A stretch of 5,944 nt of DNA, taken from NCBI GenBank assembly GCA_014377055.1, contig JACMQJ010000077.1, forward strand, positions 1-5,944, written 5' to 3'. Below the pieces are notes generated by a model. It did no database searches, was not told the origin of the DNA, and saw only the letters and a program-made list of their open reading frames with translations. This DNA comes from Candidatus Sericytochromatia bacterium. Its GTDB lineage: Bacteria; Cyanobacteriota; Sericytochromatia; UBA7694; JACMQJ01. Made by a program: the position numbers and the translations under genes. This document shows, one piece after another, positions 5,922-5,944 of the stretch. Every line of letters begins with the position of its first letter. The stretch's first letter is position 1.

Positions 5922-5944
5922 ATGACAAGTAGAGAACAAAATAA
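5922..5944 (+). CDS. Probable start of the next gene, cut by the right edge
   Basis: An ATG four bases after the EAL stop opens a frame reading MTSREQN that stays open to the end of the window. AAGG (5910-5913) lies eight bases before it, a good ribosome binding site that overlaps the end of the EAL gene. The tight spacing suggests an operon with the EAL gene. Too little is visible to say what it encodes, and a short chance frame cannot be excluded. Confidence 0.45.

Overview
This is an extremely AT-rich bacterial window with four main genes. They are a Rad50/SbcC-type DNA-repair ATPase cut off at its 5' end by the window edge (+), a 94-residue single-RRM RNA-binding protein (+), a monomeric-sarcosine-oxidase-type flavoenzyme (-) and an EAL-domain cyclic-di-GMP phosphodiesterase (+). 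A fifth gene probably starts 4 bp after the EAL gene and runs off the right edge. The Rad50 style (NSAF-LQG Q-loop block, SGGEAFRVNFA signature, DEGFGTQD Walker B/D-loop) together with a small glycine/arginine-type RRM protein fits lineages such as Chloroflexota or Cyanobacteria. With such low GC, a marine Dehalococcoidia/SAR202-like bacterium is one guess, but nothing here proves a lineage.

Layout. Positions 1-2809: SbcC/Rad50 from just after its missing Walker A region, through the CPMC zinc hook, to its C-terminal ATPase lobe. Positions 2808-2958: a 151-bp element with imperfect 19-bp terminal inverted repeats, flanked by ATT on both sides. It has the look of a non-autonomous transposon (MITE) of the IS5/ISL2 kind, and it sits exactly in the sbcC stop codon. 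Positions 2960-3172: non-coding DNA with a 14-bp hairpin, a possible promoter, a 14-bp palindrome and a U-rich leader in front of the RRM gene. Positions 3173-3457: the RRM gene. Positions 3483-3515: a terminator shared by the RRM gene and the convergent oxidase gene, whose last codons lie inside it. Positions 3496-4671: the oxidase. Positions 4672-4825: the divergent intergenic region with two small inverted repeats. Positions 4826-5917: the EAL protein, then the next gene.

The genes do not form one pathway. sbcC and the RRM gene run in the same direction but are separated by the inserted element and a probable promoter, so they are likely separate units. The oxidase and the EAL gene are divergent and could share a control region. 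I see no phage, CRISPR, tRNA or rRNA. The least ordinary items are the stop-codon insertion and the unrecognised 120-residue N-terminal region of the EAL protein.
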